Of a stretch of 64,000 bases of DNA, positions 48,572-59,849 are shown piece after piece. The DNA is from Phoenix dactylifera. Taxonomy: Eukaryota > Streptophyta > Magnoliopsida > Arecales > Arecaceae. The stretch is taken from positions 124,001 to 188,000 of the forward strand of contig NW_024068208.1 of the NCBI RefSeq assembly GCF_009389715.1. Direction: 5' to 3'. The notes beneath the pieces were generated by a model. The model saw only the letters and a program-made list of their open reading frames with translations, did no database searches and was not told the origin of the DNA. The translations under genes and the position numbers were made by a program. The number at the start of each line of letters is the position of its first letter. Positions within the stretch are counted from its first letter, which is position 1.

Positions 48572-50119
48572 ACCACGAATTCGGCAGCACTATCGCCGAC
48601 AGCAATAAACCAACAACAAGACCAATAATAATAAAAATGCTTATGAAATAATGTAACAATAAAAAAATACGTAATTTTTTTTAAAATTGATATTTGCATA
48701 TATTTTCTCGTAAAATACTTATTTTTGCTATCATACTCTTTTTTTTAATCTATATTTTTTATATATGTATTCATGTCATTTGATGTCGTTAAAAAATTAA
48801 TGGTTTCAAATTAAAATAACTAAAATGCTCTTAATTGGTAGATGTGTAAAAAAAAAATTTATATGATGATCGCGATGAGAGACAAAAATATAATTTCAAA
48901 ATTCTATTTTATTTTTAATTAAATAAATATGATTTTTATTTACGGTGTTAGAAGAATCGTTATATTAGAAGTATTTGTGCAAAAAACAGTATTTTATGAG
49001 GATACAGAAATAAATATAAATTCTAAAATAATAATCATGCAAATTTAAATTTTTAAAGGATATTAATGCAAAAAAAAACTCTAATAAAAATGCTTATGAA
49101 ACAATCTGCTAAATTTCTCTCAAACAATAGTTGAACCAATAGAAGAGTAATTTGATCGAAAAGAGAAGTTTTCATAGCACGCTTATAAATAAACGCATGA
49201 TATCGCTACCATCAAATAATACTGTAATTCTGTTGTGAGCTTGATTTATAGCTGGATTGACTCGTTATTGGGTTGGGAAAGTTTGCTTTGATTTAGTGCA
49301 ATGCAGGTGGTTGGGAAATGGGAGGGTAAAACAGTGAAAATATCATGCGTTATGATATACCTGGAATTGTTGTTAGGAGTTGCTCAGCAGTTTGAAAATT
49401 ATTGCAAAAATGCAGTAAAAAAAGAGGATACCAAAAGGGACTGACTTAAGTTCGCAAATTCTCGAACCCCATTAAACCACATCACTTTGAGAACTTAATT
49501 CGTTTTAACTGCATGACACTATTTTTTTTAAAAAAAAAGAGAAAAAAATCCACCCAATTTATTAAATAATAAATAACAAATATAATATCCATTTACAGAA
49601 CCGAACACTCATACAACCGTACCATATAAGATAGCCAATCCAAAAAAAATATCAGAAATCTCTAAAAGGAAGCATTCATAAGCTCGCTAGACTTAAAATC
49701 CAAATGTCAAATCACATCTTCGAGTAGTTTAAAACTCAACATTGAAACATTCGAATTCAATTTTTGGTCACCAGAAGGTTAACATGATGTAGTATCTGCA
49801 TGGCATGCCACTAATGAATCAGAAGGCGCCAAAGTTCTGAGAAAAGTTCTTGTCGACACAACAAATTGCTCCAGTCATCACTAGATTTGTTCTATCAAAG
49901 AGCTTGAAATAAATTTCGGTAATACACGATTCATGCAAACACGGAGCACACATAGACCCAGTTTATTTAGATATCATCAGATCCTAGAAATGCTCCTAAC
50001 AATAAACCACATTTACATCAGCTTGAGCAAGAGTTTTACCTTGAACATATATAAAACCAACAACAAAACCCCTGAGGCATCTAATTGCCAATACAGAAGC
50101 CCATGCACATCCACAGTAC
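48572..50119. other. Gene-free AT-rich DNA and ferredoxin 3' flank
   Basis: Very AT-rich; no gene or recognised repeat. The last 100-200 bases are the probable 3'UTR of the minus-strand ferredoxin gene. Confidence 0.5.
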
Positions 50120-50575
50120 TCAGAAAAGCTCACCTTCCTTGTGAGTGTGAATGACGCAGTCCCCCCTCGGATAGGAGACGCAGGTCAGGACATAACCCTT
50201 TTCCATCTGCGATTCATCGAGGAAGGATCCATCGGACTGGTCAACTTCGCCGGAGTCCATGCGGCCGGCGCAGGTGCAGCATGCCCCGGCCCTGCATGAG
50301 TAAGGCAGCTCCACTCCTGCAGCCTCAGCAGAGTCCAGAATGTAGGTGTCATCTGGAGCGTCAAACTCGTGCTCCTGCCCCTCTGGCCCAATGAGCTTCA
50401 CCTTGTAAACAGCCATCGCAGATGCCCTGAAGTGGTTGGATACCTTCAGACTGGATGCCTTTGAGATGCTCTTCGAGGAGCTCAGCGAGCAAGCGCTCCT
50501 GAACAGCACAGATGGGGACTGGCTTCTAATGCTGCTTTTGACTGTGTAGGCAGTCGGGGTGGCAACGGTCGACAT
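50120..50575 (-). CDS. FD3: Chloroplast/plastid [2Fe-2S] ferredoxin, root (non-photosynthetic) type
   Basis: One uninterrupted 151-residue frame. Residues 1-53 are Ser/Thr/Lys-rich and lack acidic residues, as in a plastid transit peptide. The mature protein starts near [14 protein letters not shown]. The four cluster ligands are Cys94, Cys99, Cys102 (CRAGACCTC) and Cys132 (VLTC). The C-terminal [18 protein letters not shown] is typical of the root-type group (Arabidopsis FD3, maize FdIII), which receives electrons from NADPH through root FNR and feeds nitrite reductase, sulfite reductase and GOGAT. The extra Cys100 is also seen in this type. The ATG lies 8 bases after a TTATAG splice acceptor (50585), so a 5'UTR intron is likely. 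The length is normal for the family. Confidence 0.95.
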   Translation of the reverse strand: MSTVATPTAYTVKSSIRSQSPSVLFRSACSLSSSKSISKASSLKVSNHFRASAMAVYKVKLIGPEGQEHEFDAPDDTYILDSAEAAGVELPYSCRAGACCTCAGRMDSGEVDQSDGSFLDESQMEKGYVLTCVSYPRGDCVIHTHKEGELF

Positions 50576-50583
50576 TTTGTTAC

Positions 50584-53166
50584 CTATAAGATTGCAAAGT
50601 GCTAGATCTGAATCATTTCATACTTCAAGGAGGTGGACTCTGTTTGATAAACTGCTAATAATCTGGTCCGGGATTGGCGGATGCATTTTATGCACAAGGG
50701 CTAATATATTAGAACTAATCTCTAAAAACATGCTCAGCATATGCAATAGATGATCTGAAGAATTTTCTGATACAATATTTGATCTTACAGCATAAAATAA
50801 ATAATTTAATGACCCCTCTCCATTACTTCCAGGGGAAACAAAACATGCAGTAATTAGATCTAATGTAATTTTACAAAATTCAGCGAAACTCGTGCATATG
50901 GGAATGCAAGATGTTTACAGACACAAGACTTCATGTAGTAATAACAAAGGATCTTGTTTCTAACTTTTCTGTTTACACTGGAAAAATGCTACTTGGATTC
51001 TCAAATGAGAAATAAGATTTTGTCATTGTACTTATATCTAATTCAAACCTAACAAAATCCAACCTATGCAAAAATAAAACAATGCATGCAACTGGATATG
51101 ATACAGAAGCAAAATAGAGGTCAATGTGTAGCTCCCATGAAAAGTCAATTTACTGTCCGGAGCTGAAAAGAGAAGGCAAGCATGTAGCTCCTTACTCTCT
51201 AGTCAAAGATCCATGAGTGAGGAAGGCGATTGATATAAGTTACCTTCTGCTTATGAATAAAGGCTCACAAAACTGGAAGCACAAGAAACCTGGCACACGG
51301 ACTATCACAGGCCAAGCTGACTTGTCAACCATTTCTAACATCCTACCAAAAATACTAAAGTCAGAGAAAGATATGAGATACGAAATTTTGAAGACTATAT
51401 TATTAACTTTTAGAGAATTATCGGTTCTCAACAATGCCCCTGCTGTTTCAAATCTGGACAGAAAAGGTGGAGGGCTGATTTCAGGTTTACACCCAGATTT
51501 ATAGGATAACTGCATCCTCCATGGATGTTGGATGGTGGTGGTGGCAACTTAGGTTATAATTGTTTCCATGCAATATATTTTTCTGTTCACAAGACTTATC
51601 ATCAATACCCATGCTTGCCAACATGTAAAATATAATCTGTGCCACACATATACCACATTCTTATCATCATTGTCAATACTGTTTGAATCCCAATGATGTA
51701 GCTATTCATGAAACAACAGCATGAACAATAGTAACTGTACCCTCAATAATAGAAACAGAAAAACCCAAGCTTAAACTGTAAAAATCCATCAGTTGATGAG
51801 GACACAGCTTCATAGTCAAGTCTAATATACCCCATAACTGCAGGTTTATCTAATTACCGTAAAAAAATTCAAATCATGCATGGTTCTCTTGTTAACTCTA
51901 CAAATATGAACTGACAAGGACACATTGTTCAATATGATGCACAAGTAGCTCATTCAGGAACTGATGTGCTGCCACAAGCTCACGACCATTTCTTAACGCA
52001 AAAATCTCATTCCTGGTAATAAGGAACCATAACCACATATCTATAGAAAAAAACTATTTTTTGAAAGATGAAAGCTGCAAACGATAACATTGGGTCACAA
52101 GAAACATTTAGTTTGTGAGAGTCTTGAAGATGGTGACATGGGATGTCTCCTACAGACCACTTATTCTGAAAATTATGGTATTGGCTGAAGGTATGACACC
52201 AGTTCCGATGAATTTACTCAATTCTTAATATTTACATTACGAACCCCTTCCCTTGTGACAACTAAATGCACTTTACCTACTCCATGCATATGCTTGAATA
52301 ACAATAGTAAAGAGCAAATTGCGACTCCAATCCAGTAATTCTTTTAGAAGCTACCTCTATGGCCTATTTCATCTTAAATATTATAGTTACTTGAAAGACT
52401 TTCTTGCTCTATATATGTCCCTCCACACAACAGAAACAACAAAAATTAAAAATCCACTAGAGACAACAGAAATTGAACTTATGCCCACTAAAATGATCAT
52501 CCTCCAAAACTCTTGAATACTATACATTAAGAGGCTGCAGTACATTTCTTCGAAAAATGAATCGAAATCAACCTACAGGTAAACATGCAACCATTTCATC
52601 AATATTTGTTAGACGACAATGATGCAAGAAACTCATGGTATTAGCTATGCAAGATTTAAATTTTCCAACATTCACCAGTAATCCTTCCACAACTTCAGAT
52701 GAATCCCCTGCAGTTCTTTTCAGCTAATATACCTTTCACATAAAATTATTCAGGAATATAGAGTGCCAAAAAGCTGCTTACCATGTCGCTGGATAAACTA
52801 TGCTGGTTAGCTAAAGCTGAGACAGTAAAACCAATGACGAATACTATGGCTACGACAGCCAAAAAGAAGTACAAACCATAAAAAAAGTAATTTTGGACTA
52901 ACACATCTAAAAATGTTAATTGAACCAACCCTTGCCATCAGAATAACCAGAAGGAAGCCTAAATTTGCATCAAATCAATCCGCCAGAACAATTCAAAGAT
53001 CATACCAGGATTTGGGTCATAATAATTCATATTCAATTATATAAAAATAAATGAACATAAAAGCAACGAATTAATGAAACATAAAACATATATATATGAA
53101 TTAGACCATAAAACATATAAAAGTTTTAAATTGGATCCAAATCAGGAAGAGAGTAAACAGCAGACA

Positions 53167-53213
<47 letters not shown>

Positions 53214-53232
53214 CGATGGAAAGGAATGATAC
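50584..53232 (-). other. Probable 5'UTR intron of the ferredoxin gene
   Basis: On the minus strand a CAG|GTATCATT donor at 53232 and a TTATAG acceptor at 50584 would bound a 2.65 kb intron between a short leader exon (about 53300-53233) and the coding exon. A second GTAAGC donor at about 52782 is possible. The interval is AT-rich and has no supported gene; a GA repeat occurs at about 53171-53208, next to the proposed donor. Confidence 0.5.
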
Positions 53233-53327
53233 CTGGAGCGCGATCAAAGTTTATTGAAAGGGAAATGAAATGGAGGCTCCGCGAGGGTTTTCAACGAGCC
53301 ACTACAGGGGACGAATCTTCTGCCCTA

Positions 53328-53334
53328 TTATATA
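53328..53334 (-). promoter_or_regulatory. TATA box, probable ferredoxin promoter
   Basis: Minus-strand TATATAA inside CTACTATATAATAGGG. Start of transcription about 30 bases on, near 53300, would give a leader exon ending at the CAG|GTATC donor at 53233. Confidence 0.55.
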
Positions 53335-54524
53335 GTAGCGCGGGGGCGGCTTTATGTTGGGCGAGAGGTCACCGGGTTAGAGCCGAAATGCCATGGCAAG
53401 AGGGTCGGCGGAATTGATGAAATCTCAGAAATGCCCCTATTATTTTGCCCCGAAGGATGGAGAATTTTCTACTTTATTGTTTTACTAAGTTTAGCACTAT
53501 ATTTGAAGAAGGTTTCAAAAAGATAAACATTTGCAAAAGATAGAGAATTTTATGATTTAATATTTTAGTAAGTTTTGCACTATATTTTAAAGAAAGTTTC
53601 AAAAAGATAAATATGTACAAAAAAAAATGTTTTAATTTTAAAAAAAGTTAATTAATTTTATTTTATTTTTTTGATACAACGGCTACTCATTCTACTCTAG
53701 TATCGGTATAGCTAACCGAATCAAAAAGAAGGACCTGTCACAACGGTGCTGAAAAAAATTTCCAGATGAGTCCAAAAGATCTCTCCAGAATGTTGCGCCG
53801 CATAAATAGCCACCCAAGCTCAGTTTGCCTTATGGTAGGTTTGCACTTGAAAAAGTAAGTTGCTTATGAAATTGTTGTGCTTCTTTTATTTCACATGATG
53901 ATAACAAGTATAAAATTACTATACGGTAATTTATATATATGTGTAGTATAATAGAGCTTTAAGAGAAGAGTAAGGTATTTTTTACAAAATAAAAAAAAGA
54001 AAAGAACATGATGCTTTTTCTCAAAAAAAAAAGAGATTAAAAAAAAAAGAAAATAATATCAAGAAGGTATAATGGTTTAATATAATCTGCTATTTAAAGT
54101 TATGCTTATTTTTTAACATATTTATGTTTGTCTATAAAGAGGGTTGAAGCATTTTTTTGATTTAATCTATCTTTAGATTTACTTATGAAGTGCCCAATTG
54201 CCCATTAGCCCATATCTAATTTTAGATTAAAAAGTTGAAAAACTACCGAGGGATAATAAGTCAGCAATTTAGTTTGATAAGGGCATTCTGGGCATTAGGC
54301 AGTTAACTAAAGGGGCGCGTCTATTCAGTGGACGCTGGGGCCGGGGATGGCAACCCCTCGAGTCACGGGTGGGACGGGTCACGGCTCCACCGCCTGATGA
54401 TGTGGCAAGCCCCTACTAGCGAAGGTTGCAGAACCCACATTAGTACCTTTATTTCCGGTCGCGATGCCGCGTATCATATCATGACATGACGTGGATCAAA
54501 CGCCCCATAAAAAATAGAGGTAAT
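53335..54524. other. Ferredoxin upstream region and gene-free spacer
   Basis: 53420-53660 contains a decayed direct repeat (ACTAAGTTTAGCACTATATTTGAAG near 53484 and a similar copy near 53568). No gene is seen before the MULE left end. Confidence 0.45.
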
Positions 54525-55418
54525 TAATGGCCAGTCCTGTGTTGGACCGGACTATAATTTTTAGTCCCTGTTTACTTTTTTTTAACAGCCGGTCCATTCC
54601 GTTTTTGGCTTTCTATTTGAGACGAAAATAGCCCTGAAGTTCCCACCGAAACAGCCAGTCCATCCCATTTCTGACTTTCTGTTTGAGACAAAAATATCCC
54701 TGAAGTTCCCACCGATTCGGCTTCATCTCTTCCCATTTTTCACTCTTCTCTTCACACGGAAATAGCTCTCATCGTTAAGGATTCATATTTCTCCGTTTTT
54801 GCAATCCTATCTCCCCACGAAATTTTCCATCTTCCTCACTGATTCCGATTGATCTGGTGTCCCCTGTTTCAAACCCTAAGACTGTAAAGAAGTTCCCACC
54901 GGCAAATCGCTCTTGCTCCCGACTGAGAGTTCCTCTGTCTACTCTATTTTCCGGCAGGTCTCCGACTGAGAGTTCTAAGTCGACGGCATTTTGTCGACTC
55001 CCACACCAGAAGCTTTCCTTGACGCTCGCGACTTCGCTCTGATCGTTGGTCGACGGCGCTTCGTTCGACATCGCTTCCCAAACTCTCTCCGAAGCATCTT
55101 GCCAGTTCTTCGACGGTTTGTAAACTCTGCATCATACTTTCTCGATTTGGTTTTAGTAGCAACAAACTGTTATATAGTATTGTAGGGTATTTATTTTAAA
55201 AATGTGCGAATGCTTAGGATTTGCGAAATTTTCAGACAGGGACGCTGTGATATAAAAATTAAGATTTTTGTCTTCAAAAAGCCTGATTATTTGGGAAACA
55301 ATTCTGTTCGTGCAGCATTTAGTAAATCGAGCAGCCTCTTTCTCTCACTTGCACAATAATGGACAAGCACCTGCATTAACAATAATAAAAGGATGAGATC
55401 ATCAACATCCTAAATTAG

Positions 55419-57073
55419 TTAGATATATTGTATGCTGAAAATTAAAAATATGACTATACATACCTGATTCTTGAAGTTGTCTTTCACATGACGGAAACAA
55501 TATGAGTGGTAACTACCAGAAAAGTACTTCGGCACTGATTTAATAATTCCTTGATGTCTATCCGTCATAAATGTTATTTGCTTACTTCGCCACTCAATGC
55601 AACTATAAATTGCATCTTTCAAATTCCGACAAAACCAGTCCCAATTGTCATCAATCTCCGTATCGACCACACCATAAGCAATAGGAAACATATCGTCGTT
55701 TGCATCTTTGGAAGTCGCGCCAAGTATTACTCCTCCATCCTTATGCTTTATAAATGTTCCATCCATAAAAATCAGAGGTCTACAACCTCTTATGAAACCC
55801 ACTACTGAAGCATGAAATGAAATGAATAGGCGTTTGAATCGACCTTCAATAGTTTCATACTCTGCTATGCTGTCGGGGTTGGTCTCAAGAATGGCATCGC
55901 AATACCAGTATATCCGGTCATAAGATTTTGATCTGTGACCATAAAGGTCCTTCATAGCCACCTCCTTCCCATGCCAAGCTTGATGATACGGCAATTCAAC
56001 ACTATATTCTCGATGAATATCCTTTACGATATCAATCGGCCTATATAACGGCATATCTTAAAGTTTTTCTTTAACTATGTTTGAAACCCAACGTTTCGAA
56101 GTCTTAGGATGTGACCGGACTTGCAACCCTCCGCCACATGTATGCTGACTATTCATTATTTTAATTGCAAAACTTTCTTGATTCCCAAGTCGGGAAGCAT
56201 GGATATGCCATTCACATCCTTCGTATGCATATTCCACGGTCAGTCGCAGGCGATCGTTCTTCACAAATACAAAATCTCTACAATTTGCAATGCAAAAGTT
56301 GCGAATCGTGTCGCGAAGAGTTTCTACATCATTGAACTTCTGACCAACACCCTCAATAGAGGTTTTCCAAGCATCCAAAGAATTTCTTTGACTAGGTTGC
56401 TCTTCGATTGCAGCTCTTGTTTTTTCAACAACTTGACCGAAATTACTTAAGCTACCCTTTGAAAAAAATTTTGATCGGCGGCTACACTCAACATTTTGGG
56501 ATGGGCCACTATCCCTACAATAAGTTTAACAAAAATTCAGCATACTAACTATTAAATTAGTGATTAACATGAAAAAACTAACAAGTGAAATATGCAATAC
56601 AACAAAGAGTTAAACTAAGATTACCAAAATAGAAACAGATGCTATTAACTTCTGCATTACCTCATATCAATTACGACATCGGCTGCTTCGATCAAGCATG
56701 GAATATGACTAACAACCAACTCGATCACCAGCGCATTTAAGTTGACGTGTATTTGATGCATATTCCGAACATCCTTATCGCCCAGGAGCGAAACAAGCAT
56801 TCTAGACTTGTTTGGAATAAAATATTTAACTTCTACCATTGTATCAGACAGATGTCTCCACCTTTTCACTATTTTCTTGTAAATTTGATCGAGCTTTGTG
56901 TCCTCGGAGATGGAAATAATAAGAGCTTTACCACCATAAGAACAAATAGCCATGAAAACAGGGCTACTTGTTTTTTTTTGAAGCCATGACAATGGAAAAA
57001 AGAAAAAAGAGGAAATGATTGAAGTTCCGAATGCTATTACAACAATGAAGCGAAGGGAATGCTGCCACAGCAA
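55419..57073 (-). pseudogene. MuDR-type transposase, broken
   Basis: Three parts in order on the minus strand. 57073-56657 is a PB1-like N-terminal domain (GGKALIISISEDTKLDQIY), usual in plant MULEs. 56378-56058 is the MuDR DNA-binding domain with the conserved WHIHASR-type motif (CEWHIHASRLGN) and CGGGLQVRSHPKTSKRWV. 56054-55419 is the MULE catalytic domain with FMDGTFIKHKDGGVILGA, the PIAYGVVDTEIDDNWDWF segment and TDRHQGI (first two DDE acidic positions visible). One in-frame TAA at 56060-56058 separates the last two parts. A possible splice donor follows NFKNQ, but no next exon with the SWIM finger is found. This is a plain DNA transposon gene, inactive. Confidence 0.88.
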
Positions 57074-57375
57074 CTATTTTTCGAATATGATATCAGCAAT
57101 GAGAGTGACACGTTTAGGTCTCCAAACAGTATATAAGCAATGGCAGTCAAACAACAGGATAATCCAGCTAAAATAGGGTTTTTGTTCAATTACAGTCGGG
57201 AAATAGAGGAGAAAAGAGGGACAGCAACTATTTTTCGAATATGATATCAGCAATGGAAGTCACACGTTTATGTCTCTAAACAGTATATGAGCAATGGCAG
57301 ACACACAACAAGATAAGCCAGCTAAAACAGGGTTTTCGTTCAATAACATTCGGGAAACAGAGGAGAACAGAGGGT
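57068..57375. repeat. Tandem duplication, two 154-bp units
   Basis: CAGCAACTATTTTTCGAATA begins at 57068 and again at 57222. The following 150 bases match closely, with scattered differences, through the CAGGGTTTTCGTTCAAT region. It lies upstream of the MULE transposase, inside the element. Confidence 0.8.
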
Positions 57376-58055
57376 TGCCTCAGTGAATTAAGAGAGATTG
57401 GAGTATCATTTTAACCTCTATTACTCTTGTGCAAAGAAACCATTACCGGTAAATATCGAAAGGGACTCTAAGCAAATAAAAAAGGAGGAACCAGAATTTT
57501 CCGCAACTCACAGAATAATATTTCAACTAGAATTTTCTGCTTGATTATTTCTGGTAGAAGAAGCAGAATTGAAGAATCTGAACTGTATTTCCTATTTGCG
57601 AACGATCTCCTCGACACGCTTCTAATGGAGAAACCATGTTCGTCCACGATTCCAAAGGATAAACTCTTTCCTTTCCGCTTCAAAGTCTTCCCTTTCCGCT
57701 TGATTCTTCCGGATCCAAGAAGCAAAATAGAAGAATCCGAGCCATATCCCATGCGAACGATCTCCCGACTCGCTGCCAATGGAGAAATCCTGTTTGTCCA
57801 CGATTCCAATGGAGAATCCGAGCCATATTTCCCTGTTTGCGGTCGATTTTCCAACTGATTCCACGTTTTCAACCATAACGGCAACGAAAGGGCAGCTTCG
57901 GGAAAAAAAAACAAACCTCTGTTATGGACCGGTAATTAAGATTATCCCTAATCTTGGACCGGAAAGCATGGTTTGGGTCAACAGGGACTTAGCGTTATAC
58001 AGTAGTCAAGGGGAGGGGCGGGAATTAATTTACGCTAAAAAATATGATGGCCAAT

Positions 58056-58162
58056 AGATTGAATACGAGAGGGAAAGGGTGGAGGAAACAATGTGAGCAC
58101 TGTACTCCACAACATAGGCAGGTGGTATAACCAATTGTTTCAACAACAATTTCTTAAGAGAC
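58056..58162. other. Short spacer between the MULE and the minisatellite
   Basis: No feature recognised. Confidence 0.4.
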
Positions 58163-58371
58163 GCTATCCTACGCATAAGCTCATAGAGGTTATCCCATGC
58201 GTAAGCTCGTGGACGCTATCATATGCGTAAGCCACATGGAAGCTATGCAATGCGTAAGCCCGTGGAGGTTATCCCACACATAAGCTCAAGAAAACTATCA
58301 CACGCATAAGCTCGTGGACGCTATCCCACGGATAAGTCTATGGATGCTATCCCACGCATAAGCTTGTGGAG
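58163..58371. repeat. 26-bp minisatellite, about 8 units
   Basis: Units follow GCTATCCCACGCATAAGCTC then GTGGAG with variation. They begin near 58163, 58189, 58215, 58242, 58268, 58295, 58320 and 58346. Some units are 25 or 27 bases long, and divergence between units is moderate. Confidence 0.85.
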
Positions 58372-58599
58372 GCTACTTTATAATGAGATTAGTTCTAACC
58401 ATATTTCGTCCGTATAATTTATATGTTTCTCTTATCAAATCAGTTTTCACTTAGATAGCTCATGGAAACACCCTCACTTCATTCTGCCGATCCCCCCACC
58501 GCACTGCTTCCAACTTCAAAGATGCCCTCTGCCGCGCATTTGCGGTGCACTGGTCTGTGATCCAGCTCATGCATGCTTGTTCACTACTACCTCCTCTTC
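58372..58599. other. Gene-free spacer
   Basis: No feature recognised. Confidence 0.4.
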
Positions 58600-59330
58600 G
58601 CCCGCGCAATCTGTAGTCTTAGGGAGCTCACTGGATCTCTGGCACTGATCATGGGCGCGAACTTTATTCTGAAGGTGATCAATGAGACTACCTTGGAGAC
58701 TCTGGCTATAATGATGAAGATGGTGACTACAAAGAGGATAATGGTGACGATGAAGATGACAGGTCTGATAGCGTTATCGCTGATATGATGATTATAATGG
58801 GATTACGATGACAACCATGGTAGCAACTACCATCGTTAATAGTGATGATGATGGGGGAAGCGGTTCTGGCTCGGATAGCACAAGTGGTTCTGATAGTGAT
58901 GAGGATGGTGAGAAAAGTGGTTCTTTTTCTGATAGATAGTAGAAGTGGCTCTGACAGTGATGAGGACGGTAAGGATGGTAAGCAATTATGCCAACCAGGG
59001 TGCAACAGAAGAGATCACAAGTTGTGGTGATGGTTACAATGATGATGCATGGCAAGGAGCTCATAATGATGATTGCAATGTTGATAACAGGAATAATGAG
59101 GACAGTGGAGAGAGCGTTGATCAGAAAGAACGTAGCGATGAATGCAATGACCATGAGACAATGGTTGCTAATAGTGAATTGCCGGTAAAACCAGATCCAA
59201 AACATTGGCAGTTCACATCCTAAAGGCTAAGTTGGTCTATGGATTTGCACCTTCAGACCTCAATGAATTATAACCGAGGACCGCAAGTACAGGCGCTGAA
59301 CGAACCAATAGATGATGCAGATGAGGCTAG
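58600..59330 (+). pseudogene. Decayed coding stretch for an Asp/Glu/Ser-rich protein, family unknown
   Basis: GATGA-rich DNA. Successive parts in different frames translate to acidic sequence: YNDEDGDYKEDNGDDEDDRS near 58700, SGSDSDEDGKDGK near 58950, and from 59028 CGDGYNDDAWQGAHNDDCN onward to a stop at 59221. This pattern fits a frameshifted acidic disordered region of a gene or of a mobile-element protein. No family was recognised. Confidence 0.4.
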
Positions 59331-59599
59331 TTAGCTTTGAAGAAAGAGCAGCACAAACCTATGCCGTAGTTCTTTAGAAATGGATGCTGAAGTTCTACTT
59401 TGGAAGCTTGATAACAGAAATAATGTGAGCAGGAAATCTAGTTGTTTTTCTCCCTCCTATTTACTTCGACACATATTTCAAGTTGAGGATTATGGAATCA
59501 AATTTGTAGCGTATGTTTTTTTGCTCTTCTATAGACATTGGTAAGCATAATTTTATAGTTCTCAAGTTGTCTCAACTAATTAATATCTGAGATGGCAAG

Positions 59600-59800
59600 T
59601 CTATCTATATTAAGGTTCACTAGGAGGGTCGACCAGAATCTGATGATTTATGGATTACTCGAGAGGACCTACAGAGACTCAACCCAGATCTCCTAGAAAA
59701 GTACCACAGCCAAACCAACCCCAGTTCGATAAAGTCGAATTCTTCCCACCCGGAAGAATTGGTGCGGGCACCAGAATCCAGAAAAGACTCCAATCAATTA
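59600..59800 (+). mobile_element. Ty3/gypsy chromovirus tail (fossil)
   Basis: A short stretch translates to GRPESDDLWITREDLQRLNP and neighbouring residues, which match the chromodomain-type end of gypsy pol. It is followed by LTR-like DNA. Everything upstream in the element is missing, so the copy is a truncated, broken fossil. Confidence 0.65.
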
Positions 59801-59849
59801 ACTCAAGGTCACTGTGATTAACTTAAATTTGATCGAGTCCTGTAAATAA

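Larger units (their letters stand above)
54525..58055 (-). mobile_element. MuDR-like (MULE) DNA transposon, decayed, with weak terminal inverted repeats
   Basis: A minus-strand transposase (57073-55419) lies between two edge regions that match weakly as inverted repeats. AATGGCCA near 54528 pairs with TGGCCAAT near 58048, AGTCCCTGTTTAC (54562) with GTCAACAGGGACT (57977), and CCGGTCCAT (54581) with TATGGACCGGT (57935). They are colinear from the outside in. No 9-bp target duplication was confirmed. The transposase 3' end (SWIM zinc finger) was not found, so the element appears internally deleted as well as interrupted. Confidence 0.6.

Noticed and set aside
51217-51515. Open frames on both strands within the ferredoxin upstream interval
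   Set aside because: Overlapping, unsupported by domains, and lying in the proposed 5'UTR intron.
54775-55185. Ser/Arg-rich open frames on both strands
   Set aside because: No recognisable domain, overlapping in opposite directions; probably untranslated MULE sequence.
57468-57914. Open frames of 84-148 residues at the right side of the MULE
   Set aside because: Two overlapping frames with internal repeats and no domain; they lie between the transposase start and the element end.
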